Shown in pieces: positions 45,884 to 55,852 of a stretch of DNA of 64,000 nucleotides (its first letter is position 1; every line of letters starts with the position of its first letter). Both the position numbers and the translations under genes were made by a program. The notes below the pieces were generated by a model. The model ran no database searches and was not told where the DNA came from. It was given only the letters and a program-made list of their open reading frames with translations. The DNA lies in contig CM046350.1 in NCBI GenBank assembly GCA_025403435.1, positions 2,882,070 to 2,946,069 of the forward strand, written 5' to 3'. The DNA comes from Artocarpus heterophyllus (lineage: Eukaryota > Streptophyta > Magnoliopsida > Rosales > Moraceae).

Positions 45884-47870
45884 TGTAACGCCCCTATGTG
45901 GGGGTTAACAGTTTTTAATGAGATAAAATAAAAATAAATAATAAAAGTAAAACCTTAAAAATAAAATTTGCCCGGGACTTAAATAAAAACTCTCAACTCA
46001 AAAATAAAAATATAAACGACAAATAAACCACAGTTTTAATGTAACACCTTAAATTTAATAATATAAACTGTTGTCATCATCATTTTAACCCTCAACACAT
46101 TGTAATACAGTCACAGAAAGTAACAATTGATGCTTACATTATCATGAAGAACATTCTCAACGATTGAAGCAGTCCCAATGTAATATAGCTACATCACTTC
46201 CTCAACTATATTTCTCGTAGCCACCTTACACTTAGTGAGTCCTGAAAAGATATAAACATAAGGGTATGAGCAACACTATGCTCAGTAGAGAAAGCCATTA
46301 CTCACCTTTAGGTTTTTATCATTACCACATTAAAACCTGCATGGTTAGTAAGTTACATCACATTCCAGATTATGAGGTTTATTATGATCACATCTTATGG
46401 ATACCGTAGTTAATCATTACCAAGTGTCATAATTACACATTTATACAAATATTACCAATCATCATTGTTCCTAGGTATCCATGTTAAATTGAGTATCACT
46501 CAACTCATCGAAACCCAAATGGGCGCACTTGATCACCCTATAAACATTCCAAGGGTGTTCCGGTGAGGGGACATCAAGCCCCGAGTCCTCACCAAGTCGA
46601 TTCCTGTACAGTGTGTTCTGGGACTTTCAACCCAAGGAAGCGTCATCGCCTTCCCCCTATTTTACCTTTTAGGGTATTCATGCCCAAGGACGTAACCGTC
46701 GCCCTCTTCATGTCTCACAATTTCTCTATATTGAATCATTATCAATAGAGTTAGTTTTCCTAACCATGCTTCTCAATTTATAACATGTGTCAATTCATTA
46801 TGTTCCTCGCCGTACAATACAAGACGAGTCCATGTCATAGTTTCATATGTGATACACATATAATATCAGTTCAACATAGATATATATATATTGCGGCAAA
46901 ACAATCAATTTTAATTCTATAAAAACCTCACAAAAGATGAGTAATAGAATCCCTACCTTTTAAGCTTATCAACAGTCTCTTAATCCTGGAATCAATTAAC
47001 GTTAGCTCCATACTCCCTTGATCCTAAGGCGTGCATAAGGACAATTAAAACTAAAGCACAACATACAACTACATTCATAAAATTTATTTTAATTTAATCT
47101 TAGAATTTCAAGAAATAACCACTGCCCATAGAGGTATTATAAAGTTTAACAATATAAATTTTCTGTCTAGGGCATATACACTTAGACTTCATACATATGC
47201 TCCAAAATAGCAACAAACATATACTTAGGTTTAAGAACGCAAATTTGAATAATCCTTTAGTATAAAAGAAAATTTATAAATGAAAGACTAAATTTGTTCA
47301 TAAGATTCTAACCTCGGATTATGGTTAGTTGGAAGCTTGAAATGGCTTCAAAACAGGTTCCTTTACTTCGGTATGACTGAAATTCTTGCTCAAATAGAGG
47401 TGATGGTGGCTGATTTTTATGGCTGCCTTGAAGAAGTTCTCTAAGTATTTTGCTTCAGCAAAGAAATAAGAAGAAGAGTGTGGGAACCGTGGAAGAGAAA
47501 GGAAGAAAAGATGAAGTCTTTGAAGAGAAGTGATAGAAACAATTATAGAGGAGACATGTTGAAGCATGTCACGGAGGAAATAAAGAAAATGAGGGTCAAG
47601 AGTAGTTGGAAAAGATATCCTTATGTCTCATCTAAAGACTTTAACACACATAATGCCAATATGACATTTTTGATATTTATTAGAAGTTCTAAGGCTTTTT
47701 AGTAATCATACTAAATAAATATAGGAGAATTTTAGAAAACTTAAAAATAGATAAAAATAAATATTATAAAATAAATTTAAATGAAGCAATTTTTTTTTTT
47801 TATACATTAAAAATTAATTTAATTACCTCAATACCCGTTATTACCCGTTAGGAGAATAACAGGTGTCACA
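45884..47870 (-). repeat. 5' LTR of the Gypsy-like element
   Basis: 1987 bp. It matches 39647-41632 throughout the parts I compared, apart from 12 rather than 11 T residues in one run near the right end. The near-identity implies a recent insertion. Confidence 0.92.
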
Positions 47871-48643
47871 GTCACATAGTAGTTTGCGCCACCAAGGGAA
47901 GTCACTGGCGTAGGCCCCCATACATCTGTGTGAACAAGCTCCAATCTCCTGGACTTAGGCTCTCTACCCATCTTTGAGAAACTCACTCTCTTCTGTTTAC
48001 CAAAGATGCAGGCTTCACACAAACTGTGATCAACAGTTTTCAAACCCGGCAGTTTTTCTTTGCAGTGAAGCACCTTCATACCCTTCTCACTCATGTGACC
48101 GAGCCTATAATGCCATAGCTCAGTATTGGCAGCAGAATCAACAACTGCTAGGGTATCTCTGCAACTAGAGTTCATGTAGAGAGTTCCAACCTTGCGTCCC
48201 CGAGCAACAACCATTGCTCCTTTCGTGACTTTCCAACCTCCACAATTGAAGGTCACTTTATGTCCATCATCATCCAGTTGCCCCACCGAAATCAAGTTGC
48301 GCATTAATTTAGGAACATGTCTCACCTTATGAATCTTCCATACCGACCCATTAGGCATTTTTAAACTGACATCTCCAATGCCAACTATATCCAAAGGTTC
48401 TCCATCAGCGAGATAAACCTTACCATGATTTCCAGCAACGTAGTTCTCCAGGACATGACGGTGTGCTGTGGTGTGGAATGATGCTCCTGAGTCTATCACC
48501 CACGAATCAAAAGAACTGTCGACAGACAAGATTAAGGCATCCTGTTGCTCTTCAGTGGCGGCGTTAGCTGCGTCATTGGTCTTGTCTTCGTTCTTCCTTG
48601 GAGCCCTGCAGTTCTTTTTCAAGTGGCCCGTCTTCCCACAGTT

Positions 48644-49360
48644 TCAACACTCCATGGTCCTACCGTTCCTTGACTTGCTTCTCCCATTCCTCGACTTGCC
48701 TCTCCTGCCATTATCTCTGTTGGATTGCCTGTCAAGTTTCCTGCCCCTATTATCAACATTAAGGGCCGAGTTCGACGAAGAGGCTTCTCCTGAGTCCTTC
48801 CTGCGAACTTCTTCCACCAGAATAGAATTTCTGACATCAACAAACTTCAATTTTGCACTCCCAAGAGAATTCGTAATGGCCACCATCATGGGTTCCCAGC
48901 TATTCGGTAACGAGGCCAAGAGGATTAGAGCATTGATCTCATCATCGAATTTAATCTCTACCGAGACCAATTGGTTTAGGACGGTGTTGAAACTGTTCAG
49001 GTGCTCTACCACCGAGGCACCTTCAGACATCTTTAAATTAAAGAGCTTCTTCATGAGATGTACCTTGTTATTGGTTGAGGGCTTCTCATACATCTCTGAC
49101 AGAGCCTTCATCATCCCTGCTGTAGTGGTCTCCTTCGCAACGTTGTGGGCAACGTTCTTTGACAAAGTCAAACGGATCACACCGAGTACCTGTCTATCAA
49201 GGAGACTCCACTCCTCATCCTTCATGCCTTCGGGCTTATTACCCAAGGGCAAGTGCAGTTTCCTGCTGTATAGGTAGTCCTCTACTTCCATCCTCCAATA
49301 GGAAAAATCTGAACCATCAAATTTGGTGATGCCGGCTGCCATACCTTCTTCTCCAGTCAT
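48644..49360 (-). pseudogene. Unit A gag
   Basis: 238-codon Copia gag frame starting MTGEEGMAAG. It contains the UBN2-type gag core (LYSRKLHLPLG, ALSEMYEKPS, LMKKLFNLKM, HLNSFNTVLNQL) and an Arg/Ser/Asn-rich basic tail. It ends at a TGA inside the CCHC zinc knuckle, where Cys is followed by a stop and then NCGKTGH. The codon is probably a mutated TGG (Trp). The same stop occurs in unit B. It differs from the unit B gag by a few residues. Confidence 0.85.
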
Positions 49361-49380
49361 CGTTCTTGATCAAAACCTCC

Positions 49381-49392
49381 GCTCTGATACCA
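49381..49392 (-). other. Primer-binding site of array unit A
   Basis: The minus strand reads TGGTATCAGAGC two bases inside LTR2. The same site lies at 52890-52901 for unit B next to LTR3. Confidence 0.85.
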
Positions 49393-49394
49393 GT

Positions 49395-50176
49395 TGTTGG
49401 GAATTAGGCGACTCCTAATTCCAAGGATCGCAAGAACGAACAATTGCAGAAAATAAATAGGAGAAAAGAAGAAAAGGAGACACCAAATTTTTATACAGGT
49501 TCGTCCAAATTTGAGACTACGTCCTGTTTCTGCCGCTTGCAGATTCCACTATGATGAAGGAGATTACAGATTACAAGAGCAGTTTCTCACACACTCACAA
49601 ATTGTGCTTACCAAAACTCTCTTCTATCTAACACCCAATGGAAATTTTTCTTCTCTCAAGGATGGAGCTCTCAAGAATTTTACCTCTCACAAAATTATGC
49701 CACTCACCATTTTCACACACACAACCCTAGCCACCTTGTGTCTATTTATAACCAAAGGAGGAGAAAATAGCAACTAATGGGAAACCCTAGTGGTTTCCCG
49801 TTTTTGGGACCTTTGAATTCTACTTTGATTCAAAACACATCGCGCAGCACAGCGCGTCAGCGCCGCGGCGCTCGAAACGAGCGCTGCGGCGCTCCCCTGC
49901 GGCGCCTAGGCGCTCTTCTCCTGTCGCCTAGGCGCTCACCACTCGACGCCTCGGCATAATCCTCCTGGCGCCTAGGCGCTTGCCACATTGCGCCTAGGCG
50001 CAATTCACCTGGCGCCTAGGCGCTCTCCTTATGGCGCCTAGGCGCCCTCATCCCAGCGCCGCGGCGCTCTTCTGCCAGAGCCGCGGCGCTTGCTCTCTGC
50101 CTTTGAGGACGCGTTTTTCTCCCTTTTTCTTCCTTTTGCTGGGTTGTCGACTTGATTTGGCTCCACTTCTGCAACA
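49395..50176 (-). repeat. Array LTR2 (shared middle LTR)
   Basis: 782 bp. It acts as the 5' LTR of unit A (PBS on its left) and the 3' LTR of unit B (PPT on its right at 50177). No TSD borders it. A TATAAATAG box lies at 49742-49750. It differs from LTR1 and LTR3 at scattered positions, for example in the GC palindromes. Confidence 0.9.
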
Positions 50177-50235
50177 ATCTCCCACTTGGAGACTAATCAA
50201 TTCACCATGTCTCCCACTGCAGCGGCAACGACTTC

Positions 50236-52131
50236 TCATGCTTCATGAAGAAGTCCAACTGAAGTTGCGCACAACTTTAGTTTCTCGATCGAATCCATCT
50301 TGGTGAGCATATCTCTGGATCCTTTTACCACCCACCTTGCCTTATACCGCTTGTTGCCAGCACTTTTATCTTTTGCCCGGTATACCCTCTTGTTGTGCAA
50401 GGACTTTTTACCCTGTGGTAACTTTGCCAGTTGCCATGTCCGATCCAACTTGTCCCTCATGGCTAACTCCCACTTGACCGAATCTCCAGCCTCCACGGCT
50501 TCATCAAAGCTCTCTGGCTTACCTTTGTCGGTCAACAAGATGTAATGCAGAGTTGGGGAGTATCTCTGCGGTGGTCTGATTGTCCTGCTAGACCTCCTGA
50601 CTGGTGTGGCAGGAGTCCTCTGGTTTTCTTCTGGAGCTATGTTTTCCTGGTCTTCAACCTCTGGATTTTGCACCTCCACTTCAGGCAGATCCTTCAATGG
50701 AATCACCTCAGGCTTCTTATCTTCAAAACCTGAACCCCTGGAGTCCGTGCTGTCTCTGTCCTTGTACAGAACACCTTCGTTGAAGATCATATCCTTGCTC
50801 CTGATAATCTTCCGGCTTTGGTCATCCCAGAGACGATAACCAAACTCAAGTCCGCCATAGCCAACCAGAAAACACTTCTTTGACTTGGCATCCAGTTTAC
50901 TTCTAGTAGTAGAATCAATATGTGCATAGGAAACACAACCAAACACTCTCAAGTAAGAGAGATCCACCTGTTTATGGCTCCAGACTTCTTCCGGTAGCTT
51001 GAACTTCAGCGGTGTGGATGGACTTCTGTTTATCAGATGAGCGGCTGCGTTAATTGCCTCAGCCCAAAACATCTTTGGCAGCCCTGCATGCAACCTCATG
51101 CTCCTAGCACGCTCGTTTAAAGTCCTGTTCATCCTCTCAGCTACCCCATTCTGTTGTGGTTTCCCTGGAATGGTCTTCCTCATCTTTCTCCCATTCTCAG
51201 CACAGTACCGCCTGAAATCTTTACCTAGGTACTCTCCCCCATTGTCAGACTGCAAGCACTTCACCTTCAAATCTGTCTCGTTCTCCACCATGGCTTTCCA
51301 TCTCTTGAAAGCATCGAACACATCAGATTTGTTTTTCAGAAAGTAAACCCATACCTTCCTGCTTGAGTCATCAATGAACGTCACATAGTAGTTTGCGCCA
51401 CCAAGGGAAGTCACTAGCATAGGCCCCCACACATCTGTGTGAACAAGCTCCAATCTCCTGGACTTAGGCTCTCTACCCATCTTTGAGAAACTCACTCTCT
51501 TCTGTTTACCAAAGATGCAGGCTTCACACAAACTGTGATCAACAGTTTTCAAACCCGGCAGTTTTTCTTTGCAGTGAAGCACCTTCATACCCTTCTCACT
51601 CATGTGACCGAGCCTATAATGCCATAGCTCAGTATTGGCAGCAGAATCAACAACTGCTAGGGTATCTCTGCAACTAGAGTTCATGTAGAGAGTTCCAACC
51701 TTGCGTCCCCGAGCAACAACCATTGCTCCTTTCGTGACTTTCCAACCTCCACAATTGAAGGTCACTTTATGTCCATCATCATCCAGTTGCCCCACCGAAA
51801 TCAAGTTGCGCATTAATTTAGGAACATGTCTCACCTTATGAATCTTCCATACCGACCCATTAGGCATTTTTAAACTGACATCTCCAATGCCAACTATATC
51901 CAAAGGTTCTCCATCAGCGAGATAAACCTTACCATGATTTCCAGCAACGTAGTTCTCCAGGACATGACGGTGTGCTGTGGTGTGGAATGATGCTCCTGAG
52001 TCTATCACCCACGAATCAAAAGAACTGTCGACAGACAAGATTAAGGCATCCTGTTGCTCTTCAGTGGCGGCGTTAGCTGCGTCATTGGTCTTGTCTTCGT
52101 TCTTCCTTGGAGCCCTGCAGTTCTTTTTCAA
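50236..52131 (-). CDS. Unit B pol: protease and integrase, RT/RNase H deleted
   Basis: 631-codon open frame. In order: the end of the gag zinc knuckle (KKNCRAPRK), aspartic protease with active-site DSGA (WVIDSGASFHTT, about residues 41-52), GAG-pre-integrase with the HHCC zinc site (LWHYRLGHMS ... CEACIFGK), the integrase core with the DDE triad (HTDVWGP, SDNGGEY, NGVAERMNR), and the integrase C-terminal region. The frame then enters the start of RT (KWELAMRDKLD ... YKARWVVKG) and jumps directly to the pol C-terminal RDMLTKMDSIEKLKL, so nearly all of RT and RNase H is gone without a frame break. Best match by memory is the Tnt1/Tork group of Copia. It ends 60 bases before the polypurine tract. 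It could not encode reverse transcription on its own. Confidence 0.88.
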   Translation of the reverse strand: MKKNCRAPRKNEDKTNDAANAATEEQQDALILSVDSSFDSWVIDSGASFHTTAHRHVLENYVAGNHGKVYLADGEPLDIVGIGDVSLKMPNGSVWKIHKVRHVPKLMRNLISVGQLDDDGHKVTFNCGGWKVTKGAMVVARGRKVGTLYMNSSCRDTLAVVDSAANTELWHYRLGHMSEKGMKVLHCKEKLPGLKTVDHSLCEACIFGKQKRVSFSKMGREPKSRRLELVHTDVWGPMLVTSLGGANYYVTFIDDSSRKVWVYFLKNKSDVFDAFKRWKAMVENETDLKVKCLQSDNGGEYLGKDFRRYCAENGRKMRKTIPGKPQQNGVAERMNRTLNERARSMRLHAGLPKMFWAEAINAAAHLINRSPSTPLKFKLPEEVWSHKQVDLSYLRVFGCVSYAHIDSTTRSKLDAKSKKCFLVGYGGLEFGYRLWDDQSRKIIRSKDMIFNEGVLYKDRDSTDSRGSGFEDKKPEVIPLKDLPEVEVQNPEVEDQENIAPEENQRTPATPVRRSSRTIRPPQRYSPTLHYILLTDKGKPESFDEAVEAGDSVKWELAMRDKLDRTWQLAKLPQGKKSLHNKRVYRAKDKSAGNKRYKARWVVKGSRDMLTKMDSIEKLKLCATSVGLLHEA

Positions 52132-52152
52132 GTGGCCCGTCTTCCCACAGTT

Positions 52153-52869
52153 TCAACACTCCATGGTCCTACCGTTCCTTGACTTGCTTCTCCCATTCCT
52201 CGACTTGCCTCTCCTGCCATTATCTCTGTTGGATTGCCTGTCAAGTTTCCTGCCCCTATTATCAACATTAAGGGCCGAGTTCGACGAAGAGGCTTCTCCT
52301 GAGTCCTTCCTGCGAACTTCTTCCGCCAGAATAGAATTTCTGACATCAACAAACTTCAATTTTGCACTCCCAAGAGAATTCGTAATGGCCACCATCATGG
52401 GTTCCCAGCTATTCGGTAACGAGGCCAAGAGGATTAGAGCATTGATCTCATCATCGAATTTAATCTCTACCGAGACCAATTGGTTTAGGACGGTGTTGAA
52501 ACTGTTCAGGTGCTCTACCACCGAGGCACCTTCAGACATCTTTAAATTAAAGAGCTTCTTCATGAGATGTACCTTGTTATTGGCTGAGGGCTTCTCATAC
52601 ATCTCTGACAGAGCCTTCATCATCCCTGCTGTAGTGGTCTCCTTCGCAATGTTGTGGGCAACGTTCTTTGACAAAGTCAAACGGATCACACCGAGTACCT
52701 GTCTATCAAGGAGACTCCACTCCTCATCCTTCATGCCTTCGGGCTTATTACCCAAGGGCAAGTGCAGTTTCCTGCTGTATAGGTAGTCCTCTACTTCCAT
52801 CCTCCAATAGGAAAAATCTGAACCATCAAATTTGGTGATGCCGGCTGCCATACCTTCTTCTCCAGTCAT
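52153..52869 (-). CDS. Unit B gag
   Basis: 238-codon Copia gag frame beginning 21 bases inside the primer-binding site, starting MTGEEGMAAG. It has the UBN2-type core and a basic Arg/Asn/Ser tail, and stops at a TGA in the CCHC knuckle (C-stop-N-C-G-K-T-G-H). In the parent element gag and pol were probably one frame; the stop separates them here. The encoded gag lacks its zinc knuckle unless the stop is read through. It is nearly identical to unit A gag. Confidence 0.85.
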   Translation of the reverse strand: MTGEEGMAAGITKFDGSDFSYWRMEVEDYLYSRKLHLPLGNKPEGMKDEEWSLLDRQVLGVIRLTLSKNVAHNIAKETTTAGMMKALSEMYEKPSANNKVHLMKKLFNLKMSEGASVVEHLNSFNTVLNQLVSVEIKFDDEINALILLASLPNSWEPMMVAITNSLGSAKLKFVDVRNSILAEEVRRKDSGEASSSNSALNVDNRGRKLDRQSNRDNGRRGKSRNGRSKSRNGRTMEC

Positions 52870-52903
52870 CGTTCTTGATCAAAACCTCCGCTCTGATACC
52901 AGT

Positions 52904-53685
52904 TGTTGGGAATTAGGCGACTCCTAATTTCAAGGATCGTAAGAACGAACAATTGCAGAAAATAAATAGGAGAAAAGAAGAAAAGGAGACACCAAATTTT
53001 TATACAGGTTCGTCCAAATTTGAGACTACGTCCTGTTTCTGCCGCTTGCAGATTCCACTATGATGAAGGAGATTACAGATTACAAGAGCAGTTTCTCACA
53101 CACTCACAAATTGTGCTTACCAAAACTCTCTTCTATCTAACACCCAATGGGAATTTTTCTTCTCTCAAGGATGGAGCTCTCAAGAATTTTGCCTCTCACA
53201 AAATTATGCCACTCACCATTTTCACACACACAACCCTAGCCACCTTGTGTCTATTTATAACCAAAGGAGGAGAAAATAGCAACTAATGGGAAACCCCAGT
53301 GGTTTCCCGTTTTTGGGACCTTTGAATTCGACTTTGATTCAAAACACATCGCGCAGCACAGCGCGTCAGCGCCGCGGCGCTCGTTTCGAGCGCTGCGGCG
53401 CTCCCTTGCGGCGCCTTGGCGCTCTTCTCCTGGTGCCTAGGCGCTCACCACTCGACGCCTCGGTATAATCCTCCTGGCGCCTAGGCGCTTGCCACATTGC
53501 GCCTAGGCGCAATTCACCTGGCGCCTAGGCGCTCTCCTTATGGCGCCTAGGCACCCTCATCCCAGCGCCGCGGAGCTCTTCTGCCAGAGCCGCGGTGCTT
53601 GCTCTCTGCCTTTGAGGACGCGTTTTTCTCCCTTTTTCTTCCTTTTGCTGGGTTGTCGACTTGATTTGGCTCCACATCTGCAACA
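52904..53685 (-). repeat. Array LTR3
   Basis: 782 bp; 5' LTR of unit B, with the PBS at its internal edge. A TATAAATAG box lies at 53251-53259. Several palindromic U3 units are altered, e.g. GCGCCTTGGCGC and GTGCCTAGGCGC. The TSD CCTTT follows at 53686-53690. Confidence 0.9.
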
Positions 53686-53690
53686 CCTTT

Positions 53691-55822
53691 ACTAGTCCTC
53701 TTAACCACAAGGCCTCCTTCACAGCGTCAGTTATTAGGGATTGTGGCAACAGTTCCTTTACTATCCTTTGTATGGTTAAGATATTAGGGATTGCAGCAGC
53801 AGTTCCTTTACTATCCTTTGTAACCCTTTACTCCTTCAAGATATCCAAGGAAAATTCCCTTCAAGGCTCTTGCCTCTAGTTTTCCTTGATTTGCATGAGG
53901 CTAAGCTACACAACCAAAGATCTTCAGATTGTCATATCTTGAAGGCTTTCCTGACCAAGCTTCCATTGATGTCTTTACGTTAATTGCATAACAAGGGCTT
54001 CTATTAATAAGATACTAGGCTGTTGATACTGTCTCAACCCAGAACTTCTTTGACAGGCCTGAAAAACTCAACATACATCTGACTTTGTCCATGATAGACC
54101 TATTCATCCTTTCTGCAACCCTGTTCTGTTGAGGTGTTATTCTACAGTATGATGTCTTGATATTCCTTGTTTGGCACAATATTCATCAAAATCACCAGCA
54201 CAGAATTCTAACCCATTGTTTGTCCTTAATTTCTTTATCCTCCTTTCAGTTTGATTTTGAATTAAAGTTCTCCATTTTATAAAGGTTTCTAAAGCATCAT
54301 TTTTCTTCTTCAGAATGTAGACAAATACCCTTCTTGAGAAGTCATCAATAAAGGTCAAGAAAAACCTTGCTCCACCATGAGATGAAACTGTTGAAGCTCC
54401 CTATAAATCAGAGTGGATGTAATCCACAATTGCCTTAGTTGTATGATCCCCTATGCTGAACTTCACCTTGTGAGACTTTCCAAACACACAATGCTCACAG
54501 AAACCGAGCTTACTGAGTTTTTCACTTCCCAGCAGGCCTTGTTTGCTCAATTCTTGCAATCCCTTGTCACTTATGTGACCAAGGCGTTTGTGCCACAACT
54601 AGGCATTCTCTGTGTTCTTGTCAGGAATTTGTGTAGCTTCTCCTATTGCTGTTTTGCCTTGAAGAATATATAACCCATTCTTCTTTATACCTTGCATTAA
54701 TACCAGGGACCCCTTTAGAGACATACACGACTCCTTTATCAGCCTTAATACAATAGCCACCATCGTCCAGTGTTCCAATTGAGATCAAATTCCTTCTTAA
54801 TTCTAGCACTAGTCTCACGTTTCCTAGTGTCTTAATGAGGCCATTTTCTAGTTTGAGTTGAATTTCACCAATCCCTTCCATAAAGTATTCTTTATCATTA
54901 CCCAAGAAGACTTTTCCACCGTTAATCTTGGTAAAAGATGAAAACCAATATCAATTAGGGGTCATGTGGAATGAACACCTTGAGTCAAGAATCCAGTCTC
55001 CATCAGTCTTTTTATTAGAAACAAGCAGTACCCATAGCTTTCGTAGCCTTCTTCAACTAGATCAGCATCTCCATTTTCTTTTGGCTTTTCCACCATCTTC
55101 TTTTTCCTTTTTGGACATTTTAAAATGCCCCTCTTTATGACAAAAGAAGCATTTCCTCCTAGGCCTTAATTTTGATTTGTTCTTGATCTTGCTTTTGAAA
55201 TCGGGCCTCTCCGATCAACCTCTGGCCATGAGTCCTACACCAGATTCTTCTTTAATCTCTGATTTCTTCTTTAATTCCTTCGACATTAGGGTAGATTGAA
55301 CTTCTTCCAATGTCAAGAATTCTTGTCCATACGTCATAGTATCAACAAAATTTCATATTGTTGTGGTAAGGAACTTAGGAGAATCACCGTCTGGTCTTTT
55401 TCTTCAATCTCAACTGAAATATTTTCAAGATCCAGAATGATTTTATTGAAATCATCAAGATGATCTGTAATTAATTTCCCATAGCCCATTCGGAAAGTGA
55501 AGAGACGCCGCTTTAGTAACAATTTGTTGGCCAATGACTTTGTCATGTACAGGCTTTCGAGTTTTAACCAAACTGCAGCAGTTGATGTTTTCTTTGAGAC
55601 TTCTCTCAGAACCCGATCGCCAAGACTGAGGGTGATGACATTGTGAGTCTTTTCCATCAGGTTTTTCTTTTCGGCATCTGAAAGAGTATTGGGTAGTTGG
55701 TTTTCCCCTTCAAGGGCTTCATGAAATCCCTGTTGCACAAGCAGAGCTTGCATTTTTACTCTCCAAATGCCAAAATCATTTTTCCCTGTAAATTTCTCAA
55801 TCTCAAACATCGCTGATCCCAT
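53691..55822 (-). pseudogene. Element C gag-pol remnant
   Basis: Minus-strand segments in order: gag 55822-55334 ([11 protein letters not shown] start, UBN2-type, frame lost after about 160 codons), a degraded zinc-knuckle/linker zone, protease region 54905-54621, GAG-pre-integrase 54598-54401 (WHKRLGH and CEHCVFGK), integrase core 54358-54137 followed by broken integrase C-terminus (FGCVA then a stop where Tyr is expected, then ANQGKLEARALKG), and the beginning of RNase H (AVKEALWLRGLVK). Between integrase and RNase H nearly all of RT is missing, and a 50-bp direct duplication (53733-53772 and 53783-53822) sits at the junction. Several stops and shifts make this clearly inactive. Confidence 0.85.
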
Positions 55823-55838
55823 TGTGATTGTTACTCAA

Positions 55839-55850
55839 GCTCTGATACCA
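55839..55850 (-). other. Primer-binding site of Copia element C
   Basis: The minus strand reads TGGTATCAGAGC two bases inside the 5' LTR and 17 bases before the gag ATG. Confidence 0.85.
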
Positions 55851-55852
55851 CT

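Larger units (their letters stand above)
39647..47870 (-). mobile_element. Non-autonomous Ty3/Gypsy-like retrotransposon with LOG-like cargo (youngest layer)
   Basis: LTRs at 39647-41632 and 45884-47870 appear identical except for one T in a T run. TG...CA ends and a perfect TSD GTCAC (39642-39646, 47871-47875) are present; unit B shows the uninterrupted target site. On the minus strand the PBS TGGTATCAGAGC (45865-45876) and a purine tract ending AAGGGGGGTAGAGC (41633-41650) define orientation. The sequence GAAATTTCGAGGACGAAATTTC just before the purine tract (given here in two parts: GAAATTTCGAGG, then ACGAAATTTC) resembles the 3' end of plant Tekay/Del-type Gypsy elements. The 4251-bp internal region has no gag, protease, RT, RNase H or integrase. 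It carries two sense-oriented open frames: a 173-aa Cys-knuckle ORF and a LOG-like ORF. Mobilisation must depend on proteins from another element. Confidence 0.9.
38498..48622 (-). pseudogene. Unit A pol, split by the nested element
   Basis: The frame runs 48622-47876 (zinc-knuckle remainder, protease with DSGA, GAG-pre-integrase, start of the integrase core) and resumes at 39646-38498 (rest of integrase, then a short RT start fused to the pol C-terminus). It breaks at ANYYVT, where the Gypsy-like element inserted with TSD GTCAC. Apart from the insertion, the reading frame is as long as that of unit B and differs by a few residues. Like unit B, it lacks nearly all of RT and RNase H, so it could not encode a working polyprotein even before the insertion. 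Confidence 0.88.
37656..53685 (-). mobile_element. Tandem Copia (Tork/Tnt1-like) array A-B: LTR-internal-LTR-internal-LTR
   Basis: Three homologous LTRs (37656-38438, 49395-50176, 52904-53685) alternate with two internal regions. Without the nested insertion, both internals are exactly 2727 bp. A single 5-bp TSD CCTTT flanks the entire array (37651-37655 and 53686-53690), and none surrounds the middle LTR, which has a PBS on one side and a PPT on the other. Both internals carry the same large RT/RNase H deletion and the same nonsense codon in the gag zinc knuckle. Together these point to duplication of one integrated element by unequal LTR recombination, not two separate insertions. Unit A holds the nested Gypsy-like element at 39647-47870. 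Confidence 0.9.

Noticed and set aside
48468..49277. 269-codon plus-strand open frames at 48468-49277 and 51977-52786
   Set aside because: Antisense shadows of the Copia gag and protease frames, present in both units only because the units are duplicates.
37656..53685. Two independent Copia insertions side by side
   Set aside because: The middle LTR has no TSD and is directly joined to a PBS on one side and a PPT on the other; only the outer CCTTT pair exists.
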